From Reclinomonas americana ATCC 50394 (Eukaryota; Jakobida; Jakobea; Jakobida): a DNA stretch of 21,190 nucleotides. Positions 19,194-21,190 of the stretch are shown in pieces. The translations under genes and the position numbers were made by a program. Each line of letters begins with the position of its first letter. The first letter of the stretch is position 1. The stretch lies in contig PS015116.1 in assembly GCA_048213135.1 (NCBI GenBank), positions 1-21,190 of the forward strand, read 5' to 3'. The notes under the pieces are model-generated. The model was not told the DNA's origin and did no database searches. It worked only from the letters and a program-made list of their open reading frames with translations.

Positions 19194-19267
19194 TTTCTCC
19201 TTTCTTCTTCTCTCCTGCTCACACCCACAGCGATACGATACACAAAATACACTTCATTATCCACACA

Positions 19268-20155
19268 TCAGAACCACTCGCCCGCCAAGTGACTGCTCGG
19301 GAACGTGCGCTCATTGTCATTGGCAAAGGCAGCCACGTCAGGCGAGGAGTCAACAGACAGTCGAGATGAGTGTTCGAGATCGAGAGAGAGACCGCCGGCC
19401 GCGCGAGGCACCTCCTGAGGCTCAACAACAACAACAACAATGGGTGATCAACGAAACCCCGTTGTTGCAGTTGAAGAGCTCATTTGGGTCGCTGGCGAGG
19501 CGGTTCGCGCTGACGAAGAGGAGGCGCAGGTGGATGAGGCAGCAGCACTCATTGTTGTTTGGCAATCAAACACAAATTACACGCAGATGGAGAGGCAGGG
19601 CGGGCGGGCGATGTGCGGGGGGATAGCGCGCTCTCAACGGCAGTTGGAGGAGAGGGCGCAAGGTCCGAAAACGACGGGAACACGACCGGTCAGGGGCAAT
19701 CCGGCAACGCACAAGAACCAGACAGCGTCGACTGTTGCTGCAAAATGTGTCAGATGGCGTGGAACACGTGGACCAGGTGATGCAGCAGGCGAGTCATCCA
19801 CCACAGCTGCGATCACAGCAGTCCCGCACCCGACAAATTCCCGAACATCACAATCTTCCGCCGTGCTCTCGCTGGCCTCACACACATCATGGCCGCGACA
19901 CTCATGGCAACGTCATTCAAATAGAGGGGTTACATTGCTCTCTCTCTCTCTTTTGTACATCGCACGACTACGTATCCGCAAAGAAGAACTCGCCAGGCGT
20001 TGCGTCAGCGCCCAAATGGACGCTGACAGCGCCCGGCGGGAACGGGGTGTCGGTGGCGTATTCGGCGGTGAAGTCCGCAGGAGGGAGGCGCAGGAAACAA
20101 GTGGTCTCGGGAGCGATGGTGGCAGTCGACTCGAGAGGCTCACCAACGGGCTCAC
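19268..20155 (-). CDS. Gene D: unresolved multi-exon protein gene (coding-like pieces)
   Basis: I do not recognise the protein. The best-supported piece is the terminal exon 19414-19268 (acceptor GCCTCAG, then EVPRAAGG, SVDSSPDVAAFANDNE, SSHLAGEWF, TGA), with about 75% G/C at third positions. A second strong piece is 20155-19972 (PLESTATIAPETT, LRLPPADFTAEYATDTPFPP, HLGADATPGEFFFADT). Between them lie shorter candidates: KIVMFGNLS near 19840-19890, TVDAVWFLC at about 19706-19737, and 19509-19458 (NRLASDPNELFNCNNG). I could chain several of these in phase, but no single model is compelling. The last junction would need a 43-nt intron, shorter than any other here. The plus-strand frames opposite are Arg/Gly-rich and look like shadows. 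The gene is real with moderate confidence, but its exact exons are not settled. Confidence 0.42.
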
Positions 20156-20561
20156 CTAATCAAACGGCGTTGGCGATCTCGCAGGCACAGCAGCGCACAT
20201 CTCTTTCAATCACGAAGAGAGAGAAGGGAGAGAAAAAGGGGGTGGCGGCAACCTCTCACTGGGGAGTGTTCAAGAATGCAGCAAGACTAAAAAAAGGCTT
20301 GTCGTGAATCCGGCAAAATCCGGCATCGGACATGCAAGGATCCAAGGTAGTCCACTGATGCAGCTGAGCTTTCGGGCGCTTTGGCAACAAAAGTGGCTGC
20401 TGCTGGCACCGTCATCGTTGCGCAGCAAATGTTTGTTCGGGGCCAAAAAAAGGTGCTGTATACCTGTCGGCTTCTCTTGTCAGTTTCCCACCACTCCACC
20501 AACCTTCACACCTCTCCACCAACCTTCACTTCATCACACCTCTCCACCCACCAACGCATCT
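20156..20561. other. Unassigned stretch between genes D and E
   Basis: A minus-strand ATG near 20419 opens a 42-residue frame (PAAATFVAKAPESS, DYLGSLHVRCRILP) that could be a first exon of gene D, but the evidence is weak. The rest is C/A-rich with a short direct repeat (CACCTCTCCACC at about 20510-20550). No firm feature. Confidence 0.3.
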
Positions 20562-20737
20562 CTAATCACGACGGTCCACCGCCGCCGCCGCCTCCATCTC
20601 CCGCAACCGCCGCCCCGTATCCTCACTCACCAAACGCAGTGCTCTGGACACAAGATCCACATCGACAGCATCGTCGATATCGGCCACCAGATCCAGCGCC
20701 AGCAACGTGTCGTGAACCTCCCGTCTCAACAGCAAGC
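20562..20737 (-). CDS. Gene E: terminal exon of an unrecognised protein
   Basis: Acceptor CACGCGCAG is followed by two bases of a split codon and 57 codons, then TAG at 20562-20564. The piece reads LLLRREVHDTLLALDLVADI, DDAVDVDLVSRALRL, VSEDTGRRLREMEAAAA, VDRRD and is strongly helical. Third-position G/C is very high, and the acidic/basic pattern is natural. A GTGAGT inside the exon (after RALRL) is a possible donor. I prefer read-through because the frame stays open and well biased to the stop. The upstream part lies beyond the window or in the pyrimidine-rich region to the right. Family unknown. Confidence 0.55.
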
Positions 20738-21190
20738 CTGCGCGTGAACGCCATATCGTGAGAAGGCACGAAGGATATTCGTCTCAGTTTCTGATATCCA
20801 CTCCACTATTTGCACTCTCATGCTGTCTCACAGCTTTCTCTCTCTCTCATTCTCTTCTCCTCTCTCTCCTCTCGTCTTCTCCCTCCTCTCTTCCCTTCAC
20901 TTCCCTTTTCTCTTCTCCTGTCTCTGTCGCTCCCCCCTCTCTGTTTCCACACCACTGCGCATCAGTTTTCAAGTCTGCGAATATCGTGCGTCTCCCACTC
21001 CACTCTTTCACTTCGCACAAACTCATGCACATGTGCACACTCTTGCAGTCTTCTCTCTCTACCTCCCTCGGTATTCACATTGCACCGCGGTTTCTCACCT
21101 GTTTCTCTTTCTCGCCGCATTGCCCCTTCCCTTTCCCCCCTTCCCCCTCCTCCCCTCCCCCTTCACCCTCCCCCTTCCCTCCCCCTTCCC
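20738..21190. other. Pyrimidine-rich right edge
   Basis: Mostly C/T on the plus strand, ending in a C-rich CCCTTCCC array at about 21121-21190. I see no supported gene. It is probably intron or upstream sequence of gene E. Confidence 0.5.

Noticed and set aside
19219-19270. Read-through of the TGA at 19268-19270 as selenocysteine or Trp (the frame continues CVDNEVYFVYRIAVG)
   Set aside because: Third-position G/C drops sharply after the TGA. The kinase, GT1 and gene A all use TGA as stop, and 2925 nt of kinase coding sequence contain no internal TGA.
19440-20307. Plus-strand frames of 190-239 codons across gene D
   Set aside because: They are Arg/Gly-rich and lie in same-phase antisense to natural-looking minus-strand segments. 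They have no domain or convincing splice structure.

Overview
This window is nuclear DNA from an intron-dense, compact microbial eukaryote. Short introns (mostly 56-150 nt) interrupt every gene, donors are mostly GTGAG-like, introns carry long polypyrimidine runs on the sense strand, and coding third positions are rich in G/C. The complete hybrid sensor histidine kinase argues against an animal and fits a free-living protist such as an amoebozoan, but the sequence does not let me name the organism. Four assembly gaps (470-855, 1477-1551, 17617-17636, 18429-19158) hide parts of genes.

Layout. 1-2599 (+): the 3' part of an unrecognised basic, low-complexity protein gene (A). 2696-6383 (-): a complete 12-exon, multi-pass hybrid histidine kinase of 974 residues, convergent with A and 96 bp from it. 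6384-7385: intergenic. 7386-10252 (-) and 10303-13340 (-): two tandem paralogues (GT1, 500 aa; GT2, 526 aa), each with an N-terminal hydrophobic signal, a conserved N-terminal region I do not recognise, and a GT31-like beta-1,3-glycosyltransferase domain. Their six-exon structures match, and only 50 bp lie between the GT2 stop and the GT1 start. 13756-15670 (-): an atypical Ras-like small GTPase with a Gly2/Cys7/Cys8 start and a His-rich tail. 15809-17616 (-, partial): the C-terminal part of a possible glycosyltransferase-like protein (C), whose last intron holds a 340-bp minisatellite. 17640-19200: satellite-like repeats and a large gap. 19268-20155 (-): exon-like pieces of an unresolved gene (D). 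20562-20737 (-): the terminal exon of another gene (E).

How the genes relate. All genes except A lie on the minus strand with short spacing. The two GT31-like genes, and possibly C, suggest local glycosylation functions in the secretory pathway. The kinase and GTPase are signalling genes with no demonstrated link to them.

Most notable observation. Six introns, in six genes or paralogues on both strands, begin with exactly GTTGCG instead of the usual GTGAG-type donor. Each is fixed by reading-frame phase, and three also by protein-family or paralogue alignment. This looks like a recurrent second class of 5' splice site.
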